Positions 20,385 through 28,890 of a stretch of DNA of 64,000 bases are shown piece after piece. The notes below the pieces were generated by a model. It made no database searches and was not told the DNA's origin. It saw only the letters and a list, made by a program, of their open reading frames with translations. The position numbers and the translations under genes were made by a program. Numbering within the stretch: the stretch's first letter is position 1; each line of letters begins with the position of its first letter. Origin of the DNA: Terriglobales bacterium (lineage in GTDB: Bacteria > Acidobacteriota > Terriglobia > Terriglobales > Acidobacteriaceae); NCBI GenBank assembly GCA_025934735.1, contig JAICWP010000005.1, forward strand, positions 224,612-288,611, written 5' to 3'.

Positions 20385-20780
20385 CGGCTGTAGCCTTAAC
20401 CAAATGCACGTTGTGGCGCGAGCGCCCCGCCTGCGGCGTTGTGGTTGCTCTTTCTGGCGAAGTGACATTCCTCACCTGAACAAACGACTTCTCTGTGCCT
20501 TTTGCGTGTTTGTGTGGAGGAGGGAGGCCTTCAAACAGCACCGGCCGGGTTCCTGAGGTGACGGAGCAGGTTGGCCTCAGGACCCGGCCGGAAATCGCGG
20601 TGGTTGCGAGTGCCGCGATATTGCATCACTGGGGGCATGAGAAGCTCTCCCTACCTGCCGGGTTGCCCCGGTATATCTGTGGATATCACTTACTATCCGA
20701 TAAGCCATTGCTGCCCTCGGCGCACCTTTGTTCCTGGGTTACAATGCCGCGGCCGCCCGACGCGGCCGCAAGGAGCCGCT
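20385..20780. other. Gap with a large imperfect hairpin
   Basis: 396 bases between mscS and the STAS gene. No credible gene. It contains a 17-bp inverted repeat (20541-20591) and, just before the STAS ribosome-binding site, two GCGGCCGC blocks (20749-20756 and 20762-20769) that can pair around a 5-base loop. Confidence 0.55.
20541..20591. repeat. Long inverted repeat (17-bp arms)
   Basis: CCGGCCGGGTTCCTGAGG (20541-20558) pairs with CCTCAGGACCCGGCCGG (20575-20591) with a single extra T; the loop is 16 bases. No T-run follows on either strand, so it is not a standard terminator. Confidence 0.8.
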
Positions 20781-21128
20781 ATGGCCGTCCCCGCTCACTC
20801 CCGCCTGCTCACCCTGCACACCCGCACTGAGCCTGACGCCATCGTGGTCGAGTGCCGCGGCCGTCTGGTGTGCGAAGCTACCGACCAACTACGCCAAACG
20901 GTTAAGCCGCTTATTTCCCAGACCAAGTGCCTGGTACTCGATCTGACTGACTTGGCGCACATGGATAGCTCCGGCCTGGGCGCCCTGGTAGGTCTCTACG
21001 TCTCGGCGAAGACGGCCGGCTGCCAGCTGCAGCTGATCAACCTGAATCAGCGCATCCGCCAGCTCCTGGGCATGACTCACCTGCTCTCCGCCTTCGAAGC
21101 CTGCGGCAAATACATGATCAAAATGTAG
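20781..21128 (+). CDS. STAS-domain anti-sigma factor antagonist
   Basis: 115-residue anti-anti-sigma factor. The STAS fold runs the full length: VVECRGRLVCEATDQLRQTV, then KCLVLDLTDLAHMDSSGLGA, where Ser63 in MDSSG is the position phosphorylated by partner anti-sigma kinases in SpoIIAA/RsbV proteins. Unphosphorylated antagonist binds the kinase and frees a sigma factor. ATG at 20781 has a perfect AAGGAG 5 bases upstream. No kinase or sigma gene is next to it, so the partner is encoded elsewhere. A GC-rich hairpin directly before the ribosome-binding site may limit translation. Confidence 0.9.
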   Translation: MAVPAHSRLLTLHTRTEPDAIVVECRGRLVCEATDQLRQTVKPLISQTKCLVLDLTDLAHMDSSGLGALVGLYVSAKTAGCQLQLINLNQRIRQLLGMTHLLSAFEACGKYMIKM

Positions 21129-21188
21129 TGGGTAGTGGGTAGTTGGTAGCTGGATGTTGGTCGTTGGCAGCTGGTATTGCTCGTGTGG

Positions 21189-21209
21189 GGACGGGGCTTT
21201 GCCCCGTCC
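21189..21209. repeat. Hairpin GGACGGGGC-TTT-GCCCCGTCC
   Basis: Perfect 9-bp stem with a TTT loop, 60 bases after the STAS gene. The same GTGTGG...GACGGGGC-TCT-GCCCCGTCCAG block occurs at 57541-57568 with a changed loop. Confidence 0.75.
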
Positions 21210-21277
21210 AGAAGGCTTTGCCCCTGTGTCCCTGTGTGCGGCGCCGCAAACGCCGGGATTCAATGCCGAACTACCAG

Positions 21278-21769
21278 CTACCCAGCTACTTCCTTCAGCC
21301 TCTTGCCCAGCAGCAGCGCGTCCAGGTTGTTCTTGTAGTACCGCGGAATGGTCTTGATCAGCTCGTAACCGTGGCGTTTGTAGAAGGCGATGGCGGGCGC
21401 GTTGTCCACCGCCGTTTCCAGGAACACGTGGCGGCTTCCGCCACCGCTCAGGCGCTCCTCCGCGGCCTGCAGCAGGGCTGACCCCAGGCGATGACGCCGG
21501 GCGTCCGCCCGCACGTCAATGGTGATGATGTGCCCCGCTCCCCGCGTACTGGCCTCGCCGACGATGAAACCCAAAATGTCCTTGCCCGGCGCGGCTGGCT
21601 CCGAAGGCTGGTTCTCTCCCTCCGCGACCAGCGTAAAAGCGCGCGGGCGCCGCATGTAGAAGGCCAGCTCTATTCGGGTGTAGGAGATGCCGGGCGGAAA
21701 GCATTCCTGATCAATTCCCCACAGCTGCTCGAAATCGTCTTTACGGAATTGACGGATGCGGAAGCCCAC
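21278..21769 (-). CDS. GNAT N-acetyltransferase, RimI-like
   Basis: 163-residue GNAT enzyme using acetyl-CoA, similar to RimI-type N-alpha-acetyltransferases that modify ribosomal or other protein N-termini. The N-terminus FRIRQFRKDDFEQLWGIDQE and the CoA-binding beta4-alpha3 block (ITIDVRADARRHRLGSALLQ, where R-R-H-R-L-G fits Q/RxxGxG/A) are clear, followed by the typical VDNAPAIAFYKRHGYE. It starts with GTG at 21769. A 17-residue insertion (GENQPSEPAAPGKDILG region) lies between strands 2 and 3. The hypothetical membrane gene lies 29 bases upstream on the same strand. Actual substrate unknown. Confidence 0.88.
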   Translation of the reverse strand: MGFRIRQFRKDDFEQLWGIDQECFPPGISYTRIELAFYMRRPRAFTLVAEGENQPSEPAAPGKDILGFIVGEASTRGAGHIITIDVRADARRHRLGSALLQAAEERLSGGGSRHVFLETAVDNAPAIAFYKRHGYELIKTIPRYYKNNLDALLLGKRLKEVAG

Positions 21770-21798
21770 CCCGCCATTGTAGCGGCAGATAAACCGGC

Positions 21799-22455
21799 TC
21801 AGAACATGGCGGCAGAGGCGCCGGCTGCCAGGTCGCTTAAGGCCTCAAACAGCCGGCCAGCGCCCTCGCAGTTCAGGTCCAGCGACTTGAGGGGCAGGGT
21901 GGCGGAAAAATGCGGGCTCTTGCGGCGAAATTCGACTCGCTCAAAGTTGCAGTCCCGCGAGGCCAACAGGCCGTTCATCATATTAGTTAAGTCCTGTTGC
22001 CAGTCTCCCCGGGTGGTCAGCACTACCGGGCCGGTGCGCACCAGCACCAGAGAGTCAGCCTGACGGATCCGGCGCGCCTGGCGCTTGCGCCAGCGGTAAT
22101 TGTGCACTTCCAGGTTGAAAGCCGGGGGGTAGGCCAGGTCTGCCTCGAAGGTCAGCGCCTCCTGCCGCCCATGCAGCCGGCTTAGCAGCCAATGCAGGGG
22201 CAACTCCCGGGGCTGTAGCTGCACCTTGATGTGGGCTTCCCGAAAGTCCTCAGCGGAAAACTGCAGCTTCAGATGGAAGCACGAGGCCGAACTCCAGCGC
22301 ATGCATACCACCCTGCCGTCTCGCCCGCTGGCGGCACAAATCCAGTGCAATAACTGCTGGGCCTTCCTGCGGTTGTAGCTCAGGAGCGCCAGGTACCAGA
22401 TTGTCACCACCGCGAGAGCGACTAGAACATCCGCGCCGATGGCCCACGGCTGCAT
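21799..22455 (-). CDS. Membrane-anchored protein of unknown function
   Basis: 218 residues from ATG 22455, not recognised. One N-terminal transmembrane helix (MQPWAIGADVLVALAVVTIW, then YLALLSYNRRKAQQLL, with positive residues after it) suggests a cytoplasmic C-terminal domain. The rest is a mixed alpha/beta domain rich in Arg and Leu (CFHLKLQFSAEDFREAHIKV, FEADLAYPPAFNLEVHNYRW). A longer frame to 22599 exists, but it would read through a hairpin-repeat-like block (GAGGGACGGCA), so the internal ATG is preferred. It lies 29 bases before the RimI-like gene on the same strand and may be cotranscribed with it. Confidence 0.68.
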   Translation of the reverse strand: MQPWAIGADVLVALAVVTIWYLALLSYNRRKAQQLLHWICAASGRDGRVVCMRWSSASCFHLKLQFSAEDFREAHIKVQLQPRELPLHWLLSRLHGRQEALTFEADLAYPPAFNLEVHNYRWRKRQARRIRQADSLVLVRTGPVVLTTRGDWQQDLTNMMNGLLASRDCNFERVEFRRKSPHFSATLPLKSLDLNCEGAGRLFEALSDLAAGASAAMF

Positions 22456-22861
22456 CACTACAAACAGATGCCGTCCCTCAGGCTCCCAGATGTCAATCGC
22501 GCTACAAGGAATTTCGATTGCCTGCTGTTCACAACTGAGCTGAAAACACACGAGTTTACCGACGTCGAAACCTGGCGGCCACGCGACCTTATCGTGCAAC
22601 CCTCGCCTGACCCATGGGGTAACCGCGGAAACCCTGTCCTGACCCGCGGGCCATCACTGGATGCCTTGCCTGAACCGTTGGCCCACCGTGGAACCTGGTC
22701 CTACCGGTTGAAGCGCTGGGCTTCAGCTCAGCGATCCCAAGACGCTGAGAATCGGGGCTTAGCCCTCGCGTGCCGCGGAGTGGCAAAAGAGTGTAGCCCC
22801 GGGCGTGAGCCCGGGGAATTGAACGGGAGGAATTTAGGAGCGCCGGAGGCGCGAAACAAGT
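22456..22861. other. Gene-free gap
   Basis: 406 bases between the membrane protein start and the desaturase stop. Contains the GNRA-loop hairpin at 22797-22816. Short open frames here are interrupted or run through the repeat, so none is called. Confidence 0.55.
22797..22816. repeat. GNRA-loop hairpin CCCCGGGC-GTGA-GCCCGGGG
   Basis: Perfect 8-bp stem with a GTGA loop, preceded by TGTAG. Sister copies at 57928-57947 (loop GTAA) and 9844-9863 (loop GGAA) differ by paired stem changes. Confidence 0.85.
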
Positions 22862-23608
22862 TTAGTGTTCGCTGGGCAACGGCAAAGGCTTCGCCAGGGA
22901 GAGCGCCTGCAGCACTCGGATCACCGGCCAGGCCGGATCGAACTCGCCGCGTTTCATGCTCAGCTTGGAAGACGCCGGATATTGATGATGGTTGTTATGC
23001 AGTCCTTCGCCGCTGGAGAACCAGGCTACCAGCCGCAGGTTGGTCGCGGTATTCTGAAAATTTTTGTACCCGATGGCGTGGCAGGCGCCGTTGATCACCG
23101 CGTTCATGCTGATGTACGCCGCGCCCTGCACGATAAATGTTGCGACTCCAATCACCGGTCCTGCCCAGCCGCCCTGGATCGCCCAGAACAGCGCCACAAA
23201 CATCGAAATCCCCACCGCCAATCCCAGCGAGCCTCGTCCCAGCACCGCTTCCACCCGGGTGTGCGGCATGTCGCGCGTGTACTTCTCGACAACGTCCGGC
23301 TTCTTGGCCTCGCGCGCGTAATAGAACGCGTTCAGGAACAACACTTTCCACAAGCCCACCAAGTACGGGCTATGCGGATCGCCTTCCTCGTCGGTGAAGT
23401 GGTGGTGCTTGCGGTGCACCGCTATCCACTCGCGGGCGTTGATGCCGGTAAACAGCCACAACTCCGTCCGCATCAGCAGCGCTACCGCGGGATGCAGCCG
23501 CAGCCCTTTGTGGGCCATGGCCCGGTGCAAATAAATGGTCGTGCAAAAGCCGGAGACCTGCATTACGACGAAGGCCACAGCGACGGCGATAAGAATGGTG
23601 CTTAGCAT
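22862..23608 (-). CDS. Acyl-CoA/acyl-lipid desaturase (delta-9 type)
   Basis: Membrane di-iron enzyme that inserts a double bond in fatty acyl chains, adjusting membrane fluidity. The three histidine boxes are present: HRAMAH (28-33), HRKHHH (64-69) and HNNHH near residue 206. Hydrophobic stretches at 1-25, ~43-55, ~130-165 fit the four-TM topology. Length 248 is on the short side for the family (300-ish), with a compact C-terminus. Start ATG at 23608 has an AGGG upstream. It needs a reductant such as ferredoxin, but none is adjacent. Confidence 0.92.
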   Translation of the reverse strand: MLSTILIAVAVAFVVMQVSGFCTTIYLHRAMAHKGLRLHPAVALLMRTELWLFTGINAREWIAVHRKHHHFTDEEGDPHSPYLVGLWKVLFLNAFYYAREAKKPDVVEKYTRDMPHTRVEAVLGRGSLGLAVGISMFVALFWAIQGGWAGPVIGVATFIVQGAAYISMNAVINGACHAIGYKNFQNTATNLRLVAWFSSGEGLHNNHHQYPASSKLSMKRGEFDPAWPVIRVLQALSLAKPLPLPSEH

Positions 23609-23753
23609 TGCCCTGCTTTCTACTGGACTGGATTGGGAAAAGGAATGTTCCCGACTGCGAACTGAACAAGTGCTCTTTACGAGTGCTCTAGCTATTGTAG
23701 CGAATTTCGCGACGCTCTGGGGGCTTCAGAGTACGATTTTTAGGCCATGTACC

Positions 23754-24635
23754 TTAGGCGGAAGTGCCTTTAACTTCAACGCCCGCCCACTTCTCCAGCA
23801 ATGCCAGCGTGGCCGCATAGTCCAGGTCGGCTTGGCCCTCGTCGGTGGCGATTTCGTAAATCTCCTCCACCGTCTCCAGAGCAGGCAGCTTGATGCGCGC
23901 TTCCCGCGCCGCATCCAGCATCAGGTGAATGTCTTTGTGCATCAGCCGCAGCGGGAAGTTGGGCGAGAAATCGCGCTTCAGCACAAAGGGCGCTTTGTAC
24001 TCCACCACTCCTGAACGCACCATGGAGGCGTTCACCAGCTCCAGCAACTTCTCAGCTTTCACTCCCAGCTTGGTGGCCAGAGTTAGCCCCTCGGCGAAGC
24101 CCTCGTAGGTGAGCGCGATCATCAGGTTCATGGCGATCTTGGCTGACTGTCCCTGGCCGCTCTCGCCCACGCGCACCATGAGCTTACCCATGGCGGCAAA
24201 CAGCGGCTTCAGCCGGTCCACCGTCGCTTCGGCTCCGCCCACGATAAAGATCAGCTGCCCACCTTCCGCCCCGATCTTCGAGCCGGTGACCGGCGCATCC
24301 ACATAATCACTGCCTTTCGCCCGGATCCGCTCGGCAAACTTCAGCGTCGCCGAAGGTGAAATCGTGCTCGAATCCACCACCACTGCGCCTGACTCCAAGC
24401 CCTTCTCCACGCCTTCCGGCCCGAACAGCACCTGCTCCACCGCCTCGGTGTCGGAGACGCACATCCACACCACCTCCGCGCCCCGCGCCGCTTCCGCCGG
24501 CGAGGCCGCCGCTTGCGCTCCCTCCAATTCTTTTCCGGCGCTGCGGTTCCAGGTGCTCACCTCGTGCCCCGCCTTCACCAGATTGGCCGCCATCGGCCGG
24601 CCCATAATCCCTAATCCCAGGAATGCCACGCGCAT
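23754..24635 (-). CDS. 3-hydroxyisobutyrate dehydrogenase-like NAD(P) oxidoreductase
   Basis: Beta-hydroxyacid dehydrogenase. The N-terminal Rossmann fold has VAFLGLGIMGRPMAANLVKA (dinucleotide-binding GLGIMG at 7-12), and the substrate-binding motif DAPVTGSKIGAEGGQLIFIV and the catalytic-lysine region GQGQSAKIAMNLMIA (Lys about residue 170) are intact. Length 293 is typical. Candidates include 3-hydroxyisobutyrate, tartronate semialdehyde or glyoxylate/succinic-semialdehyde reductases; tartronate semialdehyde reductase is plausible because a glycerate kinase lies 2 kb away, but the residues do not decide. ATG at 24635 has GAGAGG 5-6 bases upstream. Confidence 0.9.
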   Translation of the reverse strand: MRVAFLGLGIMGRPMAANLVKAGHEVSTWNRSAGKELEGAQAAASPAEAARGAEVVWMCVSDTEAVEQVLFGPEGVEKGLESGAVVVDSSTISPSATLKFAERIRAKGSDYVDAPVTGSKIGAEGGQLIFIVGGAEATVDRLKPLFAAMGKLMVRVGESGQGQSAKIAMNLMIALTYEGFAEGLTLATKLGVKAEKLLELVNASMVRSGVVEYKAPFVLKRDFSPNFPLRLMHKDIHLMLDAAREARIKLPALETVEEIYEIATDEGQADLDYAATLALLEKWAGVEVKGTSA

Positions 24636-24828
24636 ATGAATCCTCTCTTTGTGCCTGCCAGCGATTAGAAATGACGGTTATCCACGTGGTCAAGCAACCG
24701 CCGCCAGGATTCTTCTAAAATGGTGTGCAGTTGCATGGAATGTGCGCGGCAAGTTTGCGCGGCGATGGGGCGCCGAGACTCGGCTACCCTTGCATCGTCG
24801 GTGAATGTAGCAGCGTCTAATCACTTAC

Positions 24829-25710
24829 ATGCTGAATTTGACCCTCAGGCGGCGTGCGCGGCAGTTCACCCGCCTGGTGCGCCATTCCGCGGTCACGCCG
24901 CGCACCGGCAAGACCTACAAACCAGTATTGGCCACCGACGGCCAGCTGGGCATCACCTTCATCGGCCACTCCAGCTTTTTCCTGCAGATGGCCGGGCAGC
25001 GCGTGCTGGTGGACCCGAACTTCGCCCGCTGGCTGTTCGTGCTCAAGCGCCTGCGCCGGCCGGGCCTGCAGATTCGCGACCTGCCGCCGATTGACGTGGT
25101 GCTCGTCACCCATGCCCACTTCGACCACCTGCACCGGCCGTCGCTGCGCGCCATTGCCCGTGCCACTCGCCGCCGCCGCGGCTCCGGCCCGGTGATCGTC
25201 ATCCCCAGCCACGTGCACGACCTGGTGGCTGACCTGGGCTTCAGCAAAATTGTGGAGCTGGACTGGTGGCAGGACTACCGCCACAACGGCCTCACCGTCA
25301 ACAGCGTGCCCTCGCGCCACTGGGGTGCCCGCATTATTAAGGATGCGCACCGCGGCTACGGCGGCTATGTTCTCGAAGACAAACACCTCTCTGTCTATCA
25401 CGCCGGCGATACCGCCTATTTTTCCGGTTTCCGCGAAATCGGCCGCAAGTTCGAGCCTGACCTGGCGCTGCTGCCCATCGGCGCTTATAACCCGCCCGCG
25501 TTCCGCAACGTGCATGCCAGCCCGGAAGATGCGGTGCGGGCCTTTCTCGACCTGCGCGCGCGCTGGATGGTGCCCATGCACTACGGCACCTTCCGCCTCT
25601 CCCACGAGCCTATTGAAGAGCCCCTGCAGCTGCTGGAGAAAGAAGCCGAGGCCGCCGGCGTGCTCGACCGCGTTCTGGTTATGGAAGAAGGCTTGACAAG
25701 GTTCTTCTAA
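24829..25710 (+). CDS. Metallo-beta-lactamase-fold hydrolase (UlaG/NAPE-PLD-like)
   Basis: 293-residue binuclear zinc hydrolase. THAHFDHLH at 94-102 is the HxHxDH metal motif; a later His in SRHWGAR, the Asp of VYHAGDTAYFSG and the final His of VPMHYGTF complete the site. Residues 42-60 (ITFIGHSSFFLQMAGQRVLV) are the usual opening strand of the L-ascorbate-6-phosphate lactonase / NAPE-phospholipase D branch. Thus a phosphodiesterase or lactonase role is likely, but the substrate is not visible. It is divergent from the dehydrogenase gene, with 193 bases between. No signal peptide; probably cytoplasmic. Confidence 0.88.
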   Translation: MLNLTLRRRARQFTRLVRHSAVTPRTGKTYKPVLATDGQLGITFIGHSSFFLQMAGQRVLVDPNFARWLFVLKRLRRPGLQIRDLPPIDVVLVTHAHFDHLHRPSLRAIARATRRRRGSGPVIVIPSHVHDLVADLGFSKIVELDWWQDYRHNGLTVNSVPSRHWGARIIKDAHRGYGGYVLEDKHLSVYHAGDTAYFSGFREIGRKFEPDLALLPIGAYNPPAFRNVHASPEDAVRAFLDLRARWMVPMHYGTFRLSHEPIEEPLQLLEKEAEAAGVLDRVLVMEEGLTRFF

Positions 25711-26125
25711 TTGAAGATTGACGATTTACGGTTGATGATTTCGGTGCTCTCTTGCGCCGTCATCCTTTTTCCCACTACCGTAATCCTGCCGTTTGTCATC
25801 CTGAGCGCCTTTTACCGCTGTCATCGTGAGCAACTTTTACCGCTGTCATCCTGAGCGAAGCAGGCTGATTCGCTTGCGAATCAGTCCGCGGAGTCGAAGG
25901 CCCCCTCTGCCCTTCAGTTCGGCGAGCAGTCGCAGTGCGTCGTTCCGGTAAGTGCTGGGTGATCGGGAGTGCTGCTGCATCTGCTATTGTCATCCATTTC
26001 GTTGAAAAAAATCCCGGGAATACCTGAAATCCGTGTGGCCAGAAGCGACCTGTAACCTCGCAGTTCATCAATGCGAACCGCCCCCCCAGACCTTAGCCCT
26101 GTTGCTGCTCAGCGTTCCGTTGCGG
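25711..26125. other. Gene-free gap with dispersed repeat
   Basis: 415 bases. Holds repeat copies (25793-25902). The open frames that cross it have no ribosome-binding site. Confidence 0.55.
25793..25902 (+). repeat. Dispersed intergenic repeat, partial tandem copies
   Basis: Three successive GTCATC[C/G]TGAGC headers (25795, 25820, 25846), two of them preceded by CTTTTACCGCT, the last leading into a full copy with the perfect hairpin CTGATTCG-CTTG-CGAATCAG (25865-25884) and the tail GAGTCGAAGG. Confidence 0.75.
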
Positions 26126-26476
26126 CTACACTTTCTCGCGTCCACGGCGCTCTATTTCCCCTTGAATGTCATCCGAGACCAGATTCGTCACGATGCGTTC
26201 GGCCTCGGCATAAATGAATCCCGCTCCAAGCAGGATTGCCAGGATGATTCCGAAGGCTATTCTCGGCCCATGTTCGTGCGTTGCGAGGATTCCCCAGCCG
26301 CTCATGGCGAGCAGCCAGGAAACGCCAAATGCCCAACCCTGCCAAGAGCCTGCTCTTTCCCGAATTTCTGGCTTCCGCTTCTCTAATTCGTGTGGAAAGC
26401 CTTCGGCCTCTCGCTGATCGCGCTGCAGTTCTGGTGGGTCAAGCATGATGTGAGGGAGTATAACGTTTTCCAACAT
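26126..26476 (-). CDS. Putative small membrane protein
   Basis: 116 residues from ATG 26476, not recognised. An acidic/basic N-terminal part (LDPPELQRDQREAEGFPHEL) is followed by two predicted membrane helices (WAFGVSWLLAMSGWGILAT and GPRIAFGIILAILLGAGFIY) and a charged tail. The frame runs on upstream to 26560, but that part overlaps repeat-like sequence (GCGGGCGCCCTCGCCTGC), so I place the start internally; another ATG at 26446 is equally possible. No ribosome-binding site is clear for any of them. The two-helix hairpin is the main support for it being real. Confidence 0.55.
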   Translation of the reverse strand: MLENVILPHIMLDPPELQRDQREAEGFPHELEKRKPEIRERAGSWQGWAFGVSWLLAMSGWGILATHEHGPRIAFGIILAILLGAGFIYAEAERIVTNLVSDDIQGEIERRGREKV

Positions 26477-26601
26477 TGTCTGAACGGCAGGGACCGCATA
26501 ACAGTCTCGGTTTTCTTGTGGCGCGGGCGCCCTCGCCTGCGATCGTCTCACATTCGTCAACTCTCAAGCAGCATTCCTCCGTGCCTCTGTGGCTAAGCTT
26601 T

Positions 26602-27945
26602 TCAATACGCCAACAGCACCCGCAAATCCCGCAGATTATTGCCTGTCGGTCCGGTGATAATGGCATCGCCCAGCGCGTCGAAGAATGGAAACGCGTCAAA
26701 CTTGGCCAGCGCCGCTGCCGCATCCAGCCCCTTTTCGCGCGCTCTTTCCAGGGTTGTCCCATCCACCAGCGCACCCGTGGCCGGACTATTGCCGTCGATC
26801 CCATCGGTGCCAGCACTCAGTAGAGTGACATTCCCGCCAGAAACTTTTGGTGCGCAATAAAGCGCGAGCTGCTGGTTTCGTCCTCCCTGCCCGCCATTCT
26901 GCACTCGTACCGTGACTTCGCCCCCAGAGATCAGGCACACTCGCGACACGCCCTGGCGCAACTCGCGTAATCGGCCCAGCAAGTAATCAGCGGCCGAAAC
27001 GTAATCCCGGTCGTCGCAGCTGTTGTCTATTGTCACTGCGAATCCCGCGCTCGCCGCTGCGGCTGCCGCCGCTTGCCGAACCTCCGCGTTTGAAAGCACC
27101 GTCCACCACCGCGAGCGCGCAAACGCCTCATCATCCGCTTTGGGCGTCTCCTCCAGCGCTCGCCCCGCGAACAGCCGCCGCACCGATTCCGGCAGCTGCG
27201 CCGGCAAATCGTACCCTTCTGCTACTCGATAGCAGTCCGCGACCGTGGAGGAATCAGGCATGGTGGGCCCGGAGGCCAAGGCGTCGGGCGCATCGTCAGG
27301 CACGTCGGAAACCAGAATCGAGACCTGCTGCGCCGGGGCCGCCGCCTTCGCCAGTCTCCCGCCTTTCACCGCCGACAGGTGCTTGCGGATGGCATTGATT
27401 TCCACGATGGTTGCGCCCGAAACCACCAGTTTCCCATAGGTAGCGATCAGGTCGTCCAGCGATATATCGTCGTTGATCGGCTTTTCCAGTAGGGCCGAGC
27501 CTCCCCCGCTCATCAGGAAAATGACCAGCGCCGCCGGGCCCTGCTGCTTCAAGGCCCGCAACATCGCTTCGGCAGCCCGCCACGACTCTGCATTGGGTAC
27601 GGGATGGCCGCCGCGAAAATACTGCACTCCCAGCCTGTGCTCTGCCGCCTCGGTCGCGCCCACCGCAATGCCCGCCAGCGCCCCCAGTTGCGCATGCAGG
27701 CAATCCATCATGGTGTAGGCCGCCTTGCCAATGGCCACCGCGAATACCCGCCTCTCGCCGCTCAGGTCGTAAAGATCTTCCCCAATGCGCAGCACGCTGC
27801 GGTCCAGGTGAACGTGACGGCGAAATGCGCCTGCAATGCTGGCCTCGCGCAAGGCGTGCAGAAAGATATCGCGCGCGGTCTGGCGCATCTGCTGCGTAAC
27901 CGCGCTATCGGCCTGGCGACCGCCACCATCGTGCGGAGGCATCAT
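26602..27945 (-). CDS. Glycerate 2-kinase (GckA/MOFRL type)
   Basis: Phosphorylates D-glycerate to 2-phosphoglycerate with ATP, feeding glyoxylate or serine breakdown into glycolysis. 447 residues in two domains: the N-terminal DUF4147 domain with VFAVAIGKAAYTMMDCL and the phosphate loop-like FLMSGGGSALLEKP, and the C-terminal MOFRL domain with CLISGGEVTVRV, GGQGGRNQQLAL and SAGTDGIDGNSPATGALVDG. The first Met of a Met-Met pair at 27945 is chosen; an extension to 27996 has no supporting signal. The beta-hydroxyacid dehydrogenase at 23754 could supply glycerate if it is a tartronate semialdehyde reductase. Confidence 0.93.
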   Translation of the reverse strand: MMPPHDGGGRQADSAVTQQMRQTARDIFLHALREASIAGAFRRHVHLDRSVLRIGEDLYDLSGERRVFAVAIGKAAYTMMDCLHAQLGALAGIAVGATEAAEHRLGVQYFRGGHPVPNAESWRAAEAMLRALKQQGPAALVIFLMSGGGSALLEKPINDDISLDDLIATYGKLVVSGATIVEINAIRKHLSAVKGGRLAKAAAPAQQVSILVSDVPDDAPDALASGPTMPDSSTVADCYRVAEGYDLPAQLPESVRRLFAGRALEETPKADDEAFARSRWWTVLSNAEVRQAAAAAAASAGFAVTIDNSCDDRDYVSAADYLLGRLRELRQGVSRVCLISGGEVTVRVQNGGQGGRNQQLALYCAPKVSGGNVTLLSAGTDGIDGNSPATGALVDGTTLERAREKGLDAAAALAKFDAFPFFDALGDAIITGPTGNNLRDLRVLLAY

Positions 27946-28005
27946 GCGCGGATTATATCCAGAGGCGCGGGAGTCAGCAGTGGGAGTCAGCAACACCTAC
28001 GTGGG

Positions 28006-28044
28006 CACAGGCGCCCTCGCCTGTGCGGGCGAGCCCGGCTCGCC
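28006..28044. repeat. Paired hairpins (REP/BIME-like)
   Basis: CACAGGCG-CCCT-CGCCTGTG (28006-28025) followed directly by GGCGAGC-CCG-GCTCGCC (28028-28044), in the gap before the glycerate kinase gene. The GGGCGCCCTCGCCTGC core recurs near 26523. Confidence 0.7.
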
Positions 28045-28062
28045 TGGAGATGTCCACGAAAG

Positions 28063-28719
28063 TTAACCCTGGCTCCTCACTACCTGTTCCTTCACCCACT
28101 CCTCAATCGCTTTGCGCAACTCCGCCAGCCGGCCGGCAAAAAAATGGTCAGCTCCTTCAATAATCACCAGCCGCTTGGGTTCGGGCAGCGAAGCCACCAG
28201 TTGCTCCAGCCTGGGCCTAGGCCCGAACTGGTCGCGCCCACCGCTCACAAACAGTTTGGGGCGCGTGCAGCTCTCGAGAAAGCTGAAATCGTAGGCCCGG
28301 TCGTCCACCGGCGAAACCGGCGTTCCCAGCGCGATCATGGCCGCCACATTGGGGTCGGGACACGCGGCGCGCAGGCCCACCGCCGTGCCAAAGGAGAAGC
28401 CGGCAAAAATGATGGGCAGGCGGAACTCGTCGCGCAGCCACTGCAGCCCGGTACGCACGTCCTCTACTTCGCCCCGCCCCTCGTCGTGCTCCCCCTGGCT
28501 CAGGCCCGCACCCCGAAAATTAAAGCGCAGCACCGGAAAACCGAACCCGTTCAGCGCCTTCATGGCATGGAACACAACCTTGTTGTGCAGGGTGCCGCCA
28601 AACAGCGGATGGGGATGGCAAACCAGCGCCGCGTGGGTGGCCGACTCCGCGCCCTGGTTCAGCAGCGCTTCCAGTTTCCCCGCCGGGCCCTCCAGAAACA
28701 GGGATCGAATATGGTCCAT
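28063..28719 (-). CDS. Alpha/beta hydrolase
   Basis: 218-residue alpha/beta hydrolase of the small dienelactone-hydrolase-like group. HPHPLFGGTLHNKVVFHAMK is the oxyanion-hole region, GFSFGTAV (Ser about residue 110) the nucleophile elbow, and the acid and histidine lie in FVSGGRDQFGP and IEGADHFFAG. The HPHPLFGG opening is shared with a widespread family of unassigned esterase-like proteins often annotated as alpha/beta hydrolases. No signal peptide. It is separated from the divergent M20 peptidase gene by 171 bases of low-complexity AGCTGG/CCAGTC sequence. Substrate unknown. Confidence 0.9.
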   Translation of the reverse strand: MDHIRSLFLEGPAGKLEALLNQGAESATHAALVCHPHPLFGGTLHNKVVFHAMKALNGFGFPVLRFNFRGAGLSQGEHDEGRGEVEDVRTGLQWLRDEFRLPIIFAGFSFGTAVGLRAACPDPNVAAMIALGTPVSPVDDRAYDFSFLESCTRPKLFVSGGRDQFGPRPRLEQLVASLPEPKRLVIIEGADHFFAGRLAELRKAIEEWVKEQVVRSQG

Positions 28720-28890
28720 AAGAAAGTAGTTGGTAGCTGGTAGCTGGTCGTTAGTGCTGGTGACCTACAGCTGACGCGAGGAGCCAAAAAACGGCGGTCT
28801 ACAAGCCAGTCGCCAGAAGCCAGTAGCTAGCCGCTTAAAACCAACTACCATCTACAAACTACCTTCTTCTCACTATATCCTGACATCCGC

